Below, piece after piece: positions 6,380 through 7,681 of a DNA stretch of 7,681 nucleotides. A program made the translations under genes and the position numbers. A model generated the notes under the pieces. The model was not told where the DNA came from and did not search any database. It worked only from the letters and a program-made list of their open reading frames with translations. The stretch comes from RGIG4576 sp964613095 (lineage in GTDB: Bacteria > Bacteroidota > Bacteroidia > Bacteroidales > Muribaculaceae). The stretch covers positions 1 to 7,681 of the forward strand of contig CAZTFX010000093.1 in NCBI GenBank assembly GCA_964613095.1. The letters are read 5' to 3'. How positions within the stretch are numbered: the stretch's first letter is position 1; each line of letters opens with the position of its first letter.

Positions 6380-7126
6380 TTACATGTTCATACCACCATC
6401 AACTTGGATTACTTGTCCTGATACGTAAGAAGACATGTCGGATGCAAGGAATGTTGTCACGTTAGCTATATCTTCTACAGAACCACCGCGACGCAAAGGA
6501 ATCTTTTTAGCCCATTCTGCGCGTACTTCATCAGGCAGTGCGGCAGTCATCGCTGTTTCTATAAATCCGGGAGCAATAGCGTTAGCACGGATACCACGAG
6601 AACCAAGTTCTTGTGCAATACTCTTTGCAAGAGCTATAAGACCTGCCTTTGAAGCTGCATAATTAGCTTGTCCTGCATTACCATGTACACCTACTACTGA
6701 AGACATGTTTATGATAGAGCCGCTACGTTGGCGCATCATGATAGGAGTAAGAGCATTGATATAGTTAAATGCTGATTTCAAATTAACAGCAATCACTGCA
6801 TCCCATTGAGCTTCACTCATGCGCATCATAAGACCATCTTTGGTAATACCTGCGTTATTTACAAGAATGTCGATGTGACCAAATTCTTTATGTATTTCTT
6901 TAACCGTGTTTGCAGTGTCCTCAAAACTTGCTGCATTTGAAGCATAGCCTTTAGCTTTTACGCCTAGAGCAGCAATTTCTGCTTCTGTTTGTTTTCCGTT
7001 TTCATCGATTACTAAATCGGTGAATGCAATGTCGGCTCCTTCTTGAGCAAATTTTAGGGCGATAGCTTTACCTATACCGCGTGCTGCACCTGTGATAAGT
7101 GCCACTTTTCCTTCTAGTAACTTCAT
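6380..7126 (-). CDS. fabG: 3-oxoacyl-[acyl-carrier-protein] reductase FabG
   Basis: A 248-residue short-chain dehydrogenase/reductase of the length expected for FabG. It reduces 3-oxoacyl-ACP to 3-hydroxyacyl-ACP with NADPH in the elongation cycle of fatty-acid synthesis, in the cytoplasm, usually as a tetramer. All key motifs are present: the cofactor loop TGAARGIG (12-19), NNAG (90-93), catalytic Asn115, Ser143 (in NMSSVVG), Tyr156 and Lys160 (YAASK), PGFIET (186-191) and the C-terminal SGQVIQVDGGMNM. NAGITKDGLMMRM (91-103) is very characteristic of FabG rather than other SDRs. The gene lies 28 bp after the TetR gene with no terminator between, so the two are probably one transcript, ending at the 17-bp hairpin. 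Nothing is odd about the sequence. The only doubt is whether it is the main FabG or a second copy, which the window cannot show. Confidence 0.95.
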   Translation of the reverse strand: MKLLEGKVALITGAARGIGKAIALKFAQEGADIAFTDLVIDENGKQTEAEIAALGVKAKGYASNAASFEDTANTVKEIHKEFGHIDILVNNAGITKDGLMMRMSEAQWDAVIAVNLKSAFNYINALTPIMMRQRSGSIINMSSVVGVHGNAGQANYAASKAGLIALAKSIAQELGSRGIRANAIAPGFIETAMTAALPDEVRAEWAKKIPLRRGGSVEDIANVTTFLASDMSSYVSGQVIQVDGGMNM

Positions 7127-7154
7127 AAATTATAATTTAATTATTGTTCTCTTG

Positions 7155-7681
7155 TTATGCTTTTATTCCATGTAGAATAAAATCTTTTATGTATTCTCTC
7201 AACTTAAGTTTTTCAATACCAAGTTCTGCAAAATTATCGCGTACATAAGGCACGTCCATTCCTTGTAGTGCCAGAATCATTACTATAGCAGTTTCTTCGA
7301 TGTGACGAATTCGGAAAATACCTTTTTCTACACCTTCGGCAAGAATTTGTTTCAAAATGCTCACTTCTTTGCTGATTGTAGCTTTCCTTGCCCGGTCAAC
7401 TTTTCGTATATCACGGAAAAAACCGGCACGTAATGAACCGTTACGATAAACAAGTTCTTTGATGGTTTCAAATCTTATGAAAATGAAATTCATCAATTTT
7501 TGTTCAGGTGGAATAGGTTGATTGGGTATATCAATGAGTTTATCCACAATTTTATCGCTTTCGGTTTTTACTACAGCATTGAGGATTTCTCTCTTATTTT
7601 TAAAATAGGTGTAGATGGTGCGACGTCCTTTCTCTGAAGCAACAGCAATGTCGTTCATCGTTGTATTTTCTTCTCCTTTTA
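7155..7681 (-). CDS. TetR/AcrR family transcriptional regulator, N-terminus beyond the window
   Basis: The frame is open to the right edge, so the true start lies outside. An internal ATG at 7658 gives 167 residues, but the codons before it read KGEENTT, making TTMNDIA the usual TetR helix-2 start. Starting at that Met would delete helix 1 and part of the DNA-binding domain. The visible part holds the helix-turn-helix (MNDIA... to GRRTIYTYFKNKREIL), the hallmark of the family, then an all-helical ligand and dimer domain of about 130 residues with no recognisable ligand motif. TetR proteins repress by binding palindromic operators and release on binding a small molecule. Its position 28 bp before fabG suggests control of fatty-acid synthesis in response to an acyl-type ligand, probably with autoregulation; this is inferred from context. 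The operator should be upstream of the gene, outside the window. Confidence 0.88.
   Translation of the reverse strand, partial: KGEENTTMNDIAVASEKGRRTIYTYFKNKREILNAVVKTESDKIVDKLIDIPNQPIPPEQKLMNFIFIRFETIKELVYRNGSLRAGFFRDIRKVDRARKATISKEVSILKQILAEGVEKGIFRIRHIEETAIVMILALQGMDVPYVRDNFAELGIEKLKLREYIKDFILHGIKA

Noticed and set aside
6435..6662. Plus-strand open frame of 75 codons inside fabG
   Set aside because: It is the antisense of a strongly conserved FabG region, and its composition follows the fabG codons. It has no promoter or family resemblance.
1..7681. CRISPR array, insertion sequence, tRNA or phage remnant
   Set aside because: No regularly spaced direct repeats, transposase or integrase motifs, tRNA-like cloverleaf or att-like repeats were seen on either strand.

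Overview
The window looks like a chromosomal stretch from an AT-rich member of the Bacteroidota, most likely order Bacteroidales. Three things suggest this. Promoter-like sites match the Bacteroidota form (-7 box close to TAnnTTTG, -33 TTTG). The leaders before start codons are A/T-rich and lack a clear Shine-Dalgarno sequence. The gene content also fits: a PstS-like lipoprotein next to a periplasmic TPR protein, a TetR-fabG pair, and a DUF695-type protein. Genus cannot be fixed from sequence reading alone.

Layout. Seven of the eight genes lie on the minus strand. From the right edge leftwards they are: a TetR-family regulator cut by the window edge (7155-7681), fabG for fatty-acid synthesis (6380-7126), a convergent plus-strand DUF695-like gene (5842-6291), rmuC (4438-5721), a three-gene cluster of a small two-helix membrane protein (4020-4292), a PstS-like lipoprotein (3031-3999) and a TPR protein (1239-2939), and finally a secreted subtilisin-like protease whose C-terminal part runs off the left edge (1-1085).

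Transcription units. tetR-fabG reads as one unit ending at a 17-bp perfect hairpin at 6314-6353, which also serves the convergent DUF695-like gene. The DUF695-like gene and rmuC diverge from a 120-bp region with a promoter-like site for each direction. The small membrane gene, pstS-like gene and TPR gene are closely spaced, have no visible internal promoter or terminator, and end at a 12-bp hairpin at 1182-1214. The protease follows with its own -7 box at 1144-1151.

How the genes may work together. The three-gene cluster encodes an inner-membrane protein, a lipid-anchored solute-binding fold and a periplasmic repeat scaffold, so an envelope function is likely. No ABC transporter permease or ATPase and no TonB/ExbBD gene is present, so a simple phosphate-uptake role is not supported here. 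The TetR regulator probably controls itself and fabG. No CRISPR array, insertion sequence, tRNA or rRNA was seen. No stretch above 300 bp lacks a gene. Most of the window is ordinary core-genome content; the points most worth a second look are the cluster around the PstS-like protein and a long inverted repeat at the predicted transcription start of that cluster.
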